Shown one piece after another: positions 6,963-16,112 of a stretch of DNA of 64,000 nucleotides; position 1 is the first letter of the stretch; each line of letters opens with the position of its first letter. The position numbers and the translations under genes are program-made. Origin of the DNA: Paenibacillus_E sp042676385 (GTDB lineage Bacteria > Bacillota > Bacilli > Paenibacillales > NBRC-103111); the NCBI RefSeq assembly GCF_042676385.1, contig NZ_JBHTHA010000011.1, positions 252,692 through 316,691 of the forward strand. Direction: 5' to 3'. Below the pieces are notes generated by a model. The model was not told the origin of the DNA. It saw nothing but the letters and a program-made list of their open reading frames with translations, and made no database searches.

Positions 6963-8513
6963 CTACTCCTCCTTCATCCGGATACTATTCTTTTTGGACA
7001 CCTCCGCGGGACGCGTTTTCATCTTTGTCCAAGGCAGACGAACAAAGAGGTCTTTCCAACCGCTTTTATGAAATGGGATGATCGGGGCTAAATAAGGCAC
7101 ACCGAAGGACCGGAGTGAATTGAGGTGGGTAAAAATCAAGATCACACCGAAAAAGAAGCCAAATGCCCCTAAAATCGAAGAGAAAAGCAACAGCATAAAG
7201 CGAATGAGTCTTGCGGCAATCGCCATATTGTAAGCAGGCGTACAAAAAGAAGCAACTGCAGTCAAGGCTACTGTTATAACAGTGCCTGGTGCTACGAGTC
7301 CTGCTTCTACCGCTGCTTGTCCGAGTACGAGACCCCCTACGATGGAAACGGCTGTACCGACCGTCTTGGGCAAGCGTATGCCTGCTTCCCTCAAGATCTC
7401 GAAGGTCAATTCCATTAAGACGATTTCGATCGCCGCCCCAAAAGGAACGCCTTCCCTTTGTCCAGTCAAAGCAATGAGCAGCGGTGTCGGAAGCATCTCC
7501 TGATGAAAGGTGAGCAGCGCCACATAAAAACCAGGCATCACAAAAGAGAGAATAAACGTAAACGTCCTTAGAAGTTTAAGAAAGGAAGCAATATCATACC
7601 TTTGGTAGTAATCTTCATTCGAGAACAGAAATAAACTGATTGTCGCTGGGACGACAAGGCTGATTGGCGTTCCTTCCAAAAGGATAGCAATGCGTCCCTC
7701 GAGCAGATTGGCCGCCACCCGATCCGGCCTTTCCGTACTAAAAATAGTTGGAAAGGGCGTGTAAGACCGATCCTCAATCAACTCTTCGATATATAAAGAC
7801 TCAAGCACGCCGTCCACGTGTATTTGCTTTAAGCGATCCCGTACCTTACTTACAATTTCAGCATCTGCTATTTGATTAATATAAAGCAGCGCAATCGGCG
7901 TATTGGAAATTGTGCCTAATGACATAAGTTCAACCTGCAGCTTGTGCGTATTCAGGCGACGACGAACGAGTCCCAGGTTCGTTTGCAAGGATTCATTGAA
8001 AGCCTCACGGGGTCCTCTAACCACATTTTCCATATTCGGTTCAGATACGGATCGCCGTTCTCCTCCGCTTGTTTCACAAGCCATAGCTAAATTGCAGCTT
8101 TGAAACAAAACGATGGTGTTGCCCTTTAACAGGGAATCTGTGATTTCCTTAAACGTTGAGACGATTGAGGCGCTATTCGTTGTTGCACGAATTCGGTGGA
8201 TATCGAATGGAAGGTCCTGGATCTCCTCCGAATATTTCTCCAGTTCCATCTGAATGGGCTTGGCTACGTGCAGATCCAAAATGGATTTATCAACCAGCGT
8301 GTTTATAAACACAATAGCTGCGTGTAATCCATCCTCTGCATGCATTCTCCGCAGCGCCATATCGCTATTTTCACCAAACATGTTGGTGAGACTCTGTAAA
8401 TTTTCTTCTAGAAAGAATGATATTTGCGGGTATTCCTTCCCTCCGGACATTGTCGTATCCGGACCGGCGTGATTTTTTCGGGAATGATTAAGTTTCAATA
8501 ATTTTTTCAGCAT
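6963..8513 (-). CDS. Germinant receptor A subunit (GerA family)
   Basis: A 516-residue protein of the GerA family, an inner-membrane subunit that senses germinants. The soluble N-terminal half contains RGPREAFNESLQTNLGLVRRR and IDGVLES-like (VDGVLESLYIEELIED) motifs, then LLEGRIAILLEGTP. The C-terminal half has about five to six membrane segments, with the REAGIRLPKTVGTAVSIVGG signature. The start has GGAGG 9 nt upstream. It follows gerB by 19 bp and precedes gerC by 7 bp. The germinant cannot be read from sequence. Confidence 0.95.
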   Translation of the reverse strand: MLKKLLKLNHSRKNHAGPDTTMSGGKEYPQISFFLEENLQSLTNMFGENSDMALRRMHAEDGLHAAIVFINTLVDKSILDLHVAKPIQMELEKYSEEIQDLPFDIHRIRATTNSASIVSTFKEITDSLLKGNTIVLFQSCNLAMACETSGGERRSVSEPNMENVVRGPREAFNESLQTNLGLVRRRLNTHKLQVELMSLGTISNTPIALLYINQIADAEIVSKVRDRLKQIHVDGVLESLYIEELIEDRSYTPFPTIFSTERPDRVAANLLEGRIAILLEGTPISLVVPATISLFLFSNEDYYQRYDIASFLKLLRTFTFILSFVMPGFYVALLTFHQEMLPTPLLIALTGQREGVPFGAAIEIVLMELTFEILREAGIRLPKTVGTAVSIVGGLVLGQAAVEAGLVAPGTVITVALTAVASFCTPAYNMAIAARLIRFMLLLFSSILGAFGFFFGVILIFTHLNSLRSFGVPYLAPIIPFHKSGWKDLFVRLPWTKMKTRPAEVSKKNSIRMKEE

Positions 8514-8532
8514 ACGACAAGGCCTCCAATCT

Positions 8533-9615
8533 TTATTTACTCAGCCTTCGAACCATTGAAACCAATAGGAGTACACAAGGTAACAAGAAGCCTAACAAAG
8601 TGGAATAATAAGGATAAATGTTGGATAAAAATCGATATAACCCAACAAAATTATCTTCGTTTAATAAAGAAACGATGATCAACAATATGCCCATTGGAGA
8701 CGTTAGTTTCTTATGGTCATTTAATCTGAGTAATTTGGCTGTTCCCAGACAGGTCGCAAAAAGAAACAAGGATATTTTGGCGAAGGATCCAAGACTCCAA
8801 AGAAAGATTCCAATGAAATCCAGTCTTTGCAGCTGTCCTACTTTAATATCCCGCAAGATTTGAAAAGTAGGGAAACTAAGGCCTTGGCTTCGTTCGGCAC
8901 CAAAGAGAGCGACTGGACCCGTAATTGGCCCCAGAAACATAAGGATCAAAATAAACATGGTTAATGCACTGTATCGTTTTAACTGCTTATCAGTCCGAAC
9001 ATTGGGAAATATCATTCCCAGTACAAAAAACGTGCTGTACAAAGATAATAAACTCAATGAACCTAGCAGGACAGGCTTCATCCCATGTTCAAGAATGGGC
9101 AGAAAGTTTTGATAATCTTTGTCCTTATGCGTAAGCGTAGATGCTAGTATGCCAATAAGTATCATACAAAATAAAAAAATCTGGTTCGTTCGCGCCAACG
9201 TTTCAAGACCGCTTCGTACTGTAAATGCCGCAAGAAAGACGATGCAGCTCATATAGACTAGAATAGGGGTACGCGGTGTTACTGAAGTGGTAAAAAATTC
9301 ACCAAAGCCCCTTATAGAAATGCTAGCATCGTGAAAAAAATAAAATATGAACAAGACAGCAAATAATTTGCCCAGCCATTTTCCCATAATGTCTTCCGAG
9401 TATTCAATAATGGTTTTGCCAGGGTAGCGCTGCGCTAACTGTGCAGTTACGCAACCAAGAAGTACAACAGGAAACAATGTGAATAACAAGGATATCCACG
9501 CATCTCTGCCAGATTGATTTAAAATAATTGGAATAAAAAGCAAGTGGCCTGTGACGGTTATGCTTGATATCCCAAGCATGAAAGCTTGAGTCGTGGATAT
9601 TTGCAGTTTTTCCAT
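8533..9615 (-). CDS. Germinant receptor B subunit (spore permease family)
   Basis: A 360-residue integral membrane protein with about ten segments, of the Spore_permease (GerB) family related to amino-acid permeases. It opens with QISTTQAFMLGISSIT and carries YPGKTIIEYSEDIMGKWLGK in the second loop, both family-typical. It is the first gene of the operon; the ATG has TTGGAGG upstream. A weak sigma-G-like pair (AAATA, 17 nt, CAAGCTA at 9644-9650) lies about 30 bp before the start, and I would not rely on it. Confidence 0.93.
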   Translation of the reverse strand: MEKLQISTTQAFMLGISSITVTGHLLFIPIILNQSGRDAWISLLFTLFPVVLLGCVTAQLAQRYPGKTIIEYSEDIMGKWLGKLFAVLFIFYFFHDASISIRGFGEFFTTSVTPRTPILVYMSCIVFLAAFTVRSGLETLARTNQIFLFCMILIGILASTLTHKDKDYQNFLPILEHGMKPVLLGSLSLLSLYSTFFVLGMIFPNVRTDKQLKRYSALTMFILILMFLGPITGPVALFGAERSQGLSFPTFQILRDIKVGQLQRLDFIGIFLWSLGSFAKISLFLFATCLGTAKLLRLNDHKKLTSPMGILLIIVSLLNEDNFVGLYRFLSNIYPYYSTLLGFLLPCVLLLVSMVRRLSK

Positions 9616-9698
9616 GCCACACCTCCAATTCCATTTTTTACTTTAGCTTGTCCAGATTGTTAAAAAATATTTTGGAGAGCCCCCGATTTGCAAACAAC

Positions 9699-9729
9699 AA
9701 AAAAGCCCCCTGACATGGTCAAGGAGCTT
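9699..9729 (-). terminator. Rho-independent terminator of efp
   Basis: On the minus strand AGCTCCTTGAC pairs with GTCAGGGGGCT around CAT, followed by a run of T. It lies about 20 bp after the efp stop and separates efp from the ger operon. Confidence 0.85.
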
Positions 9730-9747
9730 GATCGATATTATTCTTAA

Positions 9748-10305
9748 TTATGCGCGAGAAATGTATTTGCCTTCATCGGTATCGATCAAAAGCACATCGC
9801 CTTCGTTAATGAAAAGAGGCACTTGAACGTTAAGTCCAGTTTCCACTTTCGCGCTTTTCGTTGCGCCTGTTGCCGTGTTGCCTTTGATGCCCGGCTCCGT
9901 TTCAACAACTTTGAGCTCAACGCTTTTCGGCAAGTTGATCCCTAGAATTTCGCCTTGATAGCTCATGATCTTGATCATCATGTTTTCTTTCAAGAAGTTC
10001 AATTCCCATTTCAATTGATCCTGCTCTAAGCTGATTTGATCGAAAGTTTCTGTATCCATGAAAGTATGTTCACTACCGCTTGCATAGAGGTATTGCATCT
10101 CGCGGTTGTCAATGTGCGCGCGGCCTACGTTCTCGCCTGCACGGAACGTACGCTCAACCGTGTTACCGTTACGCAAGTTTTTAAGTTTGGAGCGTACAAA
10201 TGCCGCGCCTTTACCCGGTTTTACGTGTTGGAAATCCTGAACTGTAAATAAATCGCCTTCTACTTCAATCGTAAGGCCTGTTTTAAAATCGTTAACTGAA
10301 ATCAC
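9748..10305 (-). CDS. efp: Elongation factor P
   Basis: EF-P binds stalled ribosomes and promotes peptide bonds at polyproline stretches. The 185-residue protein has the three beta-barrel domains and the exposed loop VKPGKGAAFVR with Lys32, the residue that is modified in B. subtilis EF-P. The start is a GTG with GGAGGG upstream. It lies 15 bp after the Xaa-Pro peptidase gene, in the aroQ-yqhT-efp order of B. subtilis, and ends in a clear terminator. Confidence 0.97.
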   Translation of the reverse strand: MISVNDFKTGLTIEVEGDLFTVQDFQHVKPGKGAAFVRSKLKNLRNGNTVERTFRAGENVGRAHIDNREMQYLYASGSEHTFMDTETFDQISLEQDQLKWELNFLKENMMIKIMSYQGEILGINLPKSVELKVVETEPGIKGNTATGATKSAKVETGLNVQVPLFINEGDVLLIDTDEGKYISRA

Positions 10306-10320
10306 TGGTAAGTCCCTCCG

Positions 10321-11394
10321 CTAATCAATAATAAGAAAATCTTTGGTAGAATGTGTGAGTATTTTAATGCCGGTGTCGGTAATTACAACGTCATCCTCGA
10401 TTCTAACGCCGCCAAAGTCGGGGAGATAGATGCCGGGTTCAACGGTAACAACCATGCCGGGAGTTAAAATCATATCCTCGGTCTTCGACAAACGCGGAGA
10501 TTCATGAACCTCCATGCCTAAGCCGTGACCGGTGCCATGACCGAAGTAATCGCCATAGCCGTGTTTCACGATGACATCACGGGCAAAGGCATCCCCCGCT
10601 GCGCCGGTGATGCCGGGCTTAAGGTTCGCCAAGCAGTTCAGCTGAGCTTCCAGCACAATATCATAAATCTCTTTATGCTTGTCCGTCGGCTTGCCTAACA
10701 TTACTGTTCTCGTAATATCCGAGCAATATCCCTTATAATACGCTCCAAAATCCAATTTGACAAATTCATTTCCCTGCAAAACGCGATCGCTAGCTTTGCC
10801 ATGCGGCAGTGCGGAGCGTTCGCCGGAGGCGACAATCGTTTCAAACGAGGTCGAAGTTCCACCATTTTTACGGATAAACATCTCGATTTCCAGGGCAATC
10901 TCTTTCTCCACGGCACCTGGCTTAAGGAAAGATAAAATGTGCGAAAACGTCGCATCTGCCAAATCAGCGGCTTCCTGCATAATCTGCAGTTCGCCATCAT
11001 CTTTAATGATGCGAATCTGCTCGACAAGGCGGCTCGTCGGCACGAATTCGATACCCGACAGGCCATCCTGATACCTGAGATAATCAGCGTAGGTCAGATT
11101 CGCCTGCTCGAACCCAAGCTTTGTAATGCCTTGCTGCCCAAGCAGATCTTTTACAGATTCGATCATTTTAGGCTTATGTTCAACAATTTCGAAATGCTTG
11201 GCTTGCTGAGGCGCTTGCGTCATATACCGAAAATCGGTTAATAGCAGGGCTCGGTCCATCGTTATGAGAATATAACCGGAAGAACCTGTGAAGCCCGATA
11301 CATATGTACGGTTATAAGCATTTGTGATGAGCAGTGCCGGCAAATCTTGCTGCTGCATAACTTTTCTCAGACGTTCAATGCGTTTCTCCTGCAT
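10321..11394 (-). CDS. Xaa-Pro aminopeptidase (M24 family, YqhT type)
   Basis: A metallopeptidase cleaving N-terminal X-Pro bonds. The creatinase-like N-terminal domain (LLITNAYNRTYVSGFTGSSG) precedes an M24 pita-bread domain with metal ligands in KLDFGAYYKGYCSDITRT, FGHGTGHGLGMEVHE and TVEPGIY...RIEDDVV. I prefer the ATG at 11394 (MQEKRIERLRK), which aligns with relatives. A GTG at 11415 would overlap the aroQ stop by 4 nt and add seven residues. The gene belongs to the aroQ-yqhT-efp operon. Confidence 0.93.
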   Translation of the reverse strand: MQEKRIERLRKVMQQQDLPALLITNAYNRTYVSGFTGSSGYILITMDRALLLTDFRYMTQAPQQAKHFEIVEHKPKMIESVKDLLGQQGITKLGFEQANLTYADYLRYQDGLSGIEFVPTSRLVEQIRIIKDDGELQIMQEAADLADATFSHILSFLKPGAVEKEIALEIEMFIRKNGGTSTSFETIVASGERSALPHGKASDRVLQGNEFVKLDFGAYYKGYCSDITRTVMLGKPTDKHKEIYDIVLEAQLNCLANLKPGITGAAGDAFARDVIVKHGYGDYFGHGTGHGLGMEVHESPRLSKTEDMILTPGMVVTVEPGIYLPDFGGVRIEDDVVITDTGIKILTHSTKDFLIID

Positions 11395-11411
11395 CCAATC
11401 ACCAATCTTTC

Positions 11412-11843
11412 TCACAAGTGAGGTACTAGCGCTCTTAAACCTAATTCATAGCTTGCGGATCCAAAGCCGCAAATTTGTCCAATAACGACAGGTGCGGTTA
11501 CGGAAGTGTGGCGGAATTCTTCACGCTTGTGAATGTTCGAGAGGTGAACTTCCACTGTAGGCAGCTGAACGGTTGCCAGCGCATCACGAATCGCGTAACT
11601 GTAATGAGTAAACGCCGCGGGGTTAATCAGGATACCGTCTTTTGTGCCGAGCGCTTCATGTATTTTGTCGATGATGTCACCTTCGTGATTGGACTGAAAG
11701 CTCTCGATTTCGATCGACAACTCATGGGCAAGCTCGTTCAGACTTTGAATGATGGAGGCAAGCGAAGCTGTTCCATAGATCCCGGGCTCCCTGACGCCAA
11801 GCATATTTAAGTTCGGACCGTTAATGACCAGGACCTTCTTCAA
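11412..11843 (-). CDS. aroQ: 3-dehydroquinate dehydratase, type II
   Basis: This enzyme converts 3-dehydroquinate to 3-dehydroshikimate in the shikimate pathway. The 143-residue length and the motifs VLVINGPNLNMLG (start), FQSNHEGDIIDKIHEA, INPAAFTHYSYAIRDAL and EVHLSNIHKREEFRH are those of the type II fold, with the catalytic Tyr/His residues present. The start is a TTG with AAGGGGG upstream. Its stop region abuts the peptidase gene, and the neighbours match B. subtilis yqhR-aroQ-yqhT. Confidence 0.96.
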   Translation of the reverse strand: MKKVLVINGPNLNMLGVREPGIYGTASLASIIQSLNELAHELSIEIESFQSNHEGDIIDKIHEALGTKDGILINPAAFTHYSYAIRDALATVQLPTVEVHLSNIHKREEFRHTSVTAPVVIGQICGFGSASYELGLRALVPHL

Positions 11844-11937
11844 TAGGGTACCCCCTTAGAGTTTCCCGAAGGAAACTTCTTCTTAAGCGCAAGCTGAGTT
11901 TCATTTGCATTTTAACTTTGATATTTTACCATAACTT

Positions 11938-12426
11938 TCATGACTTGTGTATAGGTTCTCTCGTTCTTTCGTCTGTATATTCAATGGCAATCGAGTAACC
12001 GATGAACATACCCCATACCAGGAATAAACAGAGATCACTTAAAACAGAGTTTATATCCAGATCTTTGATCCAGTATGTCATTCCTGCCAAAGGGCCAACC
12101 AATAAATATAGAGCGCCCCACCAAACCGCACCGTAAGCGATTCCCCACCACGGACCTTGCAGTCTCCAAAGAGTTACCATATAAATGTATGCCGCTACAA
12201 TCGAAAATAAAGTGAAAAAGCCCCATCCGATGAGAGTTCCCTGCCAAGATAGCAGAAAATCATGTCTAAAAAACGGCTCAACCAAAAATCCGATTACAAT
12301 TTTGGTGAATTTCAAATACTGCTCGACAATTTTTAAAGCTCCCCAAATCAATCCGGCAAAAAAACCGATATAGAGAGCAAATACCCATCGATTCGTTTTC
12401 ATTTTGTCTTCGATGTTCTCACTCAT
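11938..12426 (-). CDS. yqhR: YqhR family membrane protein
   Basis: A 162-residue protein with four predicted membrane segments (residues ~15-38, ~65-90, ~95-118 and ~130-150) and short polar ends. The sequence GFFAGLIWGALKIVEQYLKFT and its position between yqhQ and aroQ match YqhR. The function is unknown. It is divergent from yqhQ; the 136-bp gap between them must hold both promoters. GAGGGAG precedes the ATG. Confidence 0.85.
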   Translation of the reverse strand: MSENIEDKMKTNRWVFALYIGFFAGLIWGALKIVEQYLKFTKIVIGFLVEPFFRHDFLLSWQGTLIGWGFFTLFSIVAAYIYMVTLWRLQGPWWGIAYGAVWWGALYLLVGPLAGMTYWIKDLDINSVLSDLCLFLVWGMFIGYSIAIEYTDERTREPIHKS

Positions 12427-12562
12427 CGCACTCCCTCTTCCTTTCTCTGCACAAGCTGTCCGCCGCTTCCTAAACAGGAATAGTATGTTCTACTGCTATC
12501 GGTAGCATTCAAACCGCGAATCCGTTACAATGAGAAAGTAGCAAAGAGCATAGATAAAGAAG

Positions 12563-13516
12563 GTGGATGAATTGGCAGAACAGAACAGTATATACGGAGG
12601 ACAAGCCGTCATCGAGGGCGTCATGTTCGCAGGAAAAAATGTGCATGTTACCGCTGTGCGCAAAAAGGACGGGTCCTTAGAATATTTGGAGGTGCCTAAG
12701 AAAGAAATTCCTTGGGTACAAACGCTTAAAAAAATCCCTTTTATTCGTGGTATTGTAGGCATTATTGAATCCAGCGCCAAAGGTGCGCAGCATTTGAATT
12801 TTTCTGCCGAAACATTCGCCGAACAAGAAGGCGATGCGGAACAGGCAGCAAAAAAAGATGAGAAACCCGGCTTTTTTTCCAATATTTCGATGATTCTCGG
12901 CGTAGCCGTGGTTGGCGTGATTTCTTTTTTATTCGGAAAATTTGTTTTTACGCTGGTTCCCGCTATCATTGAGCAGTTTTTGTTTGAACATGTATTTAGC
13001 AATCAAATTCTTCATAATCTAATAGAGGGCGTTATCAAGATTATTTTGCTGGTCGGATATATTTACTTTATATCATTAACGCCTATGATAAAACGCCTAT
13101 TCCAGTACCATGGGGCCGAGCACAAAGTCATCAGTGCTTATGAAGCCGGTGTAGAATTAACGGTCAGTAACGTACAAAAATTTAACACCTTGCACTATCG
13201 CTGCGGCAGTAGTTTTATCGTGTTTACAGTCATTATTGGTGTTGTTATTTACTCATTCCTGCACTATGACGGCTATGTAGAGCGCATTTTACAGCGGCTT
13301 CTTCTGCTTCCGGTAGTGATTGGCGTATCTTATGAAGTACTGCGCTTTACCAATTCGTTGCGGGACACTCCCGTGCTTCGTGTGTTGGGTTATCCCGGCC
13401 TGTGGCTGCAATTGCTGACAACGAAAGAACCTGAGGACAGTCAAGTAGAGGTATCCATTGCCTCTTTCAACCGCATGCGTGAAGCGGAACAAAAAATTAT
13501 GGAGGGACGGGCATGA
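12563..13516 (+). CDS. yqhQ: YqhQ family membrane protein (DUF1385)
   Basis: A 317-residue protein whose N-terminus (YGGQAVIEGVMFAGKN) and central QYHGAEHKVISAYEAG motif identify DUF1385; the His and Glu residues of that motif look like a metal site. Four to five membrane segments occupy residues ~110-250, followed by a soluble tail. The biochemical role is unknown. The start may be GTG at 12563 or TTG at 12572, which is the better spaced from AAGAAGGTGG. The stop overlaps the next gene's start. Confidence 0.9.
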   Translation: MDELAEQNSIYGGQAVIEGVMFAGKNVHVTAVRKKDGSLEYLEVPKKEIPWVQTLKKIPFIRGIVGIIESSAKGAQHLNFSAETFAEQEGDAEQAAKKDEKPGFFSNISMILGVAVVGVISFLFGKFVFTLVPAIIEQFLFEHVFSNQILHNLIEGVIKIILLVGYIYFISLTPMIKRLFQYHGAEHKVISAYEAGVELTVSNVQKFNTLHYRCGSSFIVFTVIIGVVIYSFLHYDGYVERILQRLLLLPVVIGVSYEVLRFTNSLRDTPVLRVLGYPGLWLQLLTTKEPEDSQVEVSIASFNRMREAEQKIMEGRA

Positions 13517-13773
13517 GAAGAAGATTTTCCGGGGTCGAGATTGCTATTGCTGTTCTCATTGCGATCGGTTTACTTGCGAGCTTACGGACTTTATTCATTC
13601 CCATTCTCGTGCTAGGCATTATTTTCCTGCTGTATAAATTTCCGCCATCTCGCTGGAAATGGGCGTCAACAATTGGCAAGCCCAAAGGAAAAGGGAAGAG
13701 AAAAAACGGGAAATTCCGCGTCATTAACGGCAACAAGGATTCGGATTCGGACGATTTCCCGAAATATCACTAA
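13513..13773 (+). CDS. Small membrane protein at the yqhP position
   Basis: An 86-residue protein with two adjacent hydrophobic helices (residues ~8-26 and ~27-44) and a strongly basic, then acidic tail (KPKGKGKRKNGK ... DSDSDDFPKYH). It overlaps the end of yqhQ by 4 nt (ATGA), so it is translationally coupled to it. The place corresponds to yqhP in B. subtilis, but I cannot confirm homology. It converges on yqhO with a 5-bp gap. Confidence 0.75.
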   Translation: MRRRFSGVEIAIAVLIAIGLLASLRTLFIPILVLGIIFLLYKFPPSRWKWASTIGKPKGKGKRKNGKFRVINGNKDSDSDDFPKYH

Positions 13774-13778
13774 TGCAA

Positions 13779-14750
13779 TCATGATTTTCTGTGTCTGAGC
13801 ACATATTTCTCATAATCTTTTTCATAGGTCTCCATAGTCCATTTGGTAAAGTAATGATCCGTGGCTTTAAAGCCGGAATGGTATAAGTCCATACTTGTTT
13901 CTTTGGATAGATCGAATTGAGTATTCTGAACGCCTAGCGTAGGGATCTTAACCGTACGAAAACGGTTTTGCTGTTCGATGTAACGTTCGTCATGAGCATC
14001 CAGCATTGTGCCGAAAAGCGCTTCAAACATCGTAATCGGCCCTTTGATCTTGTGTATATGGGGACCACTCTTGCCAACCAGTTGAAAGCCAATTACCGGT
14101 ACACGCTGTGTATATGCTTCCTGATCGAATACCCAGAGCGGGTAATTACTTAGTAGTCCTCCATCTACAATATAATAAAATTGTTGTGTGAAAGGCTCTG
14201 CGGCTGCAGAGCTTTTTAATTTGCGACGAATCATGACCGGATCGAAAAAGTAAGGAATGCTGGTGCTCATGCGAACCGCCTTAGCCACTGAAAACTTGCG
14301 TGGGTCAATGCCATATTGCGCGATGTCATCCGGCAAAACAAGCAGCTTGCCTTGTGTAATGTCCGAAGCAATAATGCGAAGCTGATTGGGCAACAAATCA
14401 CCGAATGTGCGTATCCCTTTAGCCAATAAGTGACGGTACACCCAATGTTCAAGAGCTTCGCCTGAGTACATACCTTTCTTGATCAACAGCCGCGCGGCAG
14501 GGCCGATAATTTTCGCGTTAAATATCGGGGACCTTTGCAGAAAGGATTTGAAAGGCGTTCTGAGGATCAGCTCCTTCATCTCTTCCCCTGTGTATCCTGC
14601 TGCAAGAAATGCAGCTACCATGGACCCTGAACTGGTGCCGGCAACCTGATGGAATTCATATCCTCGTTGCTGCGCAGCGCTTACACCGCCGGCAAGAGCA
14701 ATCCCTTTAACGCCACCGCCTTCAAAGACACCATTGATCTTCACTCCCAT
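13779..14750 (-). CDS. Patatin-like phospholipase (YqhO type)
   Basis: A 323-residue patatin-fold hydrolase. The oxyanion motif EGGGVKG, nucleophile motif GTSSG and DGG (in IVDGGLLSNYP) give the complete Ser-Asp dyad near residues 10-15, 40 and ~190. It probably hydrolyses acyl esters of lipids; the substrate is unknown. Its location beside mntR and the yqhP-yqhQ pair matches B. subtilis yqhO. No signal peptide is seen, so it is likely cytoplasmic or peripheral. Confidence 0.92.
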   Translation of the reverse strand: MGVKINGVFEGGGVKGIALAGGVSAAQQRGYEFHQVAGTSSGSMVAAFLAAGYTGEEMKELILRTPFKSFLQRSPIFNAKIIGPAARLLIKKGMYSGEALEHWVYRHLLAKGIRTFGDLLPNQLRIIASDITQGKLLVLPDDIAQYGIDPRKFSVAKAVRMSTSIPYFFDPVMIRRKLKSSAAAEPFTQQFYYIVDGGLLSNYPLWVFDQEAYTQRVPVIGFQLVGKSGPHIHKIKGPITMFEALFGTMLDAHDERYIEQQNRFRTVKIPTLGVQNTQFDLSKETSMDLYHSGFKATDHYFTKWTMETYEKDYEKYVLRHRKS

Positions 14751-14825
14751 CCCTCCCTAGGAAGCCCGGCCGCAAGGACATCAGGCCCCATTGTTCTATA
14801 TGCGGAAGGAGTTTATTTATATGAC

Positions 14826-14861
14826 AAAAAGACAGAGCGCTGCATAAACAGCCTCTGTCTT
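14826..14861 (-). terminator. Terminator of mntR
   Basis: On the minus strand AAGACAGAG...CTG pairs with CAG...CTCTGTCTT and is followed by TTTT, 17 bp after the mntR stop. Confidence 0.8.
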
Positions 14862-14877
14862 CATCAATAGACGAGTC

Positions 14878-15303
14878 TTAGCTTTCCGCTTCCAATTCTT
14901 TGCGTACTTGCAATAGCCCGTCCAGCCGATTCGGTTCGCGACGGAAATATTCCAACAATGTTTCGATACAAGTAATGGAATCCCAGCTTAGATGATGCTC
15001 GATTCCTTCTACATCTTTATATATATTATCCTCATGAACACCAATGACCGTAAGGAATTCCTCTAACAATTGATGGCGATCCACCAATCGTTTGCCCATC
15101 TTTTTCCCTTTGGAGGTGAGCATAAGCCCTCGATATTTTTCATAGACCAGATAATTGTCTTTATCCAGCTTTTGGATCATTTTCGTTACGGATGAGGGAT
15201 GCACCTCAAGCCCTTCAGCAATGTCGGAGACACGAGCGTAGCCTTTCTCGTCAATGAGCTTATAGATTCTCTCCAGATAGTCTTCCATGCTTGGCGTAGC
15301 CAT
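14878..15303 (-). CDS. mntR: Manganese transport regulator MntR (DtxR family)
   Basis: A 141-residue repressor that binds DNA when loaded with Mn2+ and shuts off manganese uptake. The N-terminal winged helix (DYLERIYKLIDEKGYARVSDIAE, then HPSSVTKMIQKLDKDNYLVYEK) is followed by a dimerisation domain with the metal ligands of the family: the His in DRHQLLEEFL, and Glu/His in VEGIEHHLSW. The length equals B. subtilis MntR. A metal ABC transporter lies 0.8 kb upstream but in a separate unit with a Zur-like half-site, so it is not clearly an MntR target. Confidence 0.94.
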   Translation of the reverse strand: MATPSMEDYLERIYKLIDEKGYARVSDIAEGLEVHPSSVTKMIQKLDKDNYLVYEKYRGLMLTSKGKKMGKRLVDRHQLLEEFLTVIGVHEDNIYKDVEGIEHHLSWDSITCIETLLEYFRREPNRLDGLLQVRKELEAES

Positions 15304-15397
15304 TGCGTTGTTTCCCCCTGTGCTTCCTTTATTTCCAGTTCAATGCTTTACCTATCATAATGCATGAATGCAGACGCGGTCAAATCTCCAAAGGGGG

Positions 15398-16111
15398 TTA
15401 GAACTTTAACCAATTGGGGGTTATGGAATTTAACCAAAGCGTAATCTGCGTCATTTTTCCAGTATAGAGCAGAATCGCTATGAGTACCATCAGGCCCCCG
15501 CCTATTTTCATGATCGTATTCGAGTAACGCAGAATCCAGCGGGTCGACCCGATGAAAAAGGATAAGATAAAAAAGGGAATTGCAAATCCAAGCGAATAGG
15601 CCGTTGTCAGCTGTAACCAAGTGCCAGGCTCGGTCGTGGCTAATGCCAAAATCGCCGACAAAATCGGTCCAATGCATGGCGACCAGCCTGCTGCAAAGCC
15701 CATACCAATTACAACGGATCCTACATAACCTGCCGGTCTAAACTTAATTTGCAGTTTTCGTTCTTTCATAAGCCATTGAGGTTGGAAAATACCAAGCAAA
15801 AACAATCCCATGATAAAAATTAAAATGGCGGCAATTTGACGAAGCAAATCGCGATATTCCACGAAAAAATTACCTAAAAAACCGGCCGTCAATCCAAGCG
15901 CATAAAAGATGATCGAGAAACCGACGATAAAACTTAGCGTGTGCAGCATCGTTCTCCGGCGTACATCCGAGGACGATTGTCCGGATTTTAATTCACTAAC
16001 TGAAATTCCCGTTATGTATGAAAGATAAGAAGGATACAAAGGCAAGCAGCATGGCGATATGAACGAAGCGATTCCAGCCCAAAGCGCAATCCATAAATTT
16101 ACCGAGTCCAT
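15398..16111 (-). CDS. ccdA: Cytochrome c biogenesis protein CcdA
   Basis: A 237-residue polytopic thiol-disulfide transporter that passes electrons across the membrane for cytochrome c maturation and, in Bacillus, endospore formation. The motifs ISPCCLPLYPSYLSYITG and GMGFAAGWSPCIGPIL each carry one of the two redox cysteines. Six membrane segments are evident. It begins 1 nt after the metal permease stop, so it is the last gene of that ABC operon, an unusual pairing. Confidence 0.93.
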   Translation of the reverse strand: MDSVNLWIALWAGIASFISPCCLPLYPSYLSYITGISVSELKSGQSSSDVRRRTMLHTLSFIVGFSIIFYALGLTAGFLGNFFVEYRDLLRQIAAILIFIMGLFLLGIFQPQWLMKERKLQIKFRPAGYVGSVVIGMGFAAGWSPCIGPILSAILALATTEPGTWLQLTTAYSLGFAIPFFILSFFIGSTRWILRYSNTIMKIGGGLMVLIAILLYTGKMTQITLWLNSITPNWLKF

Positions 16112-16112
16112 A

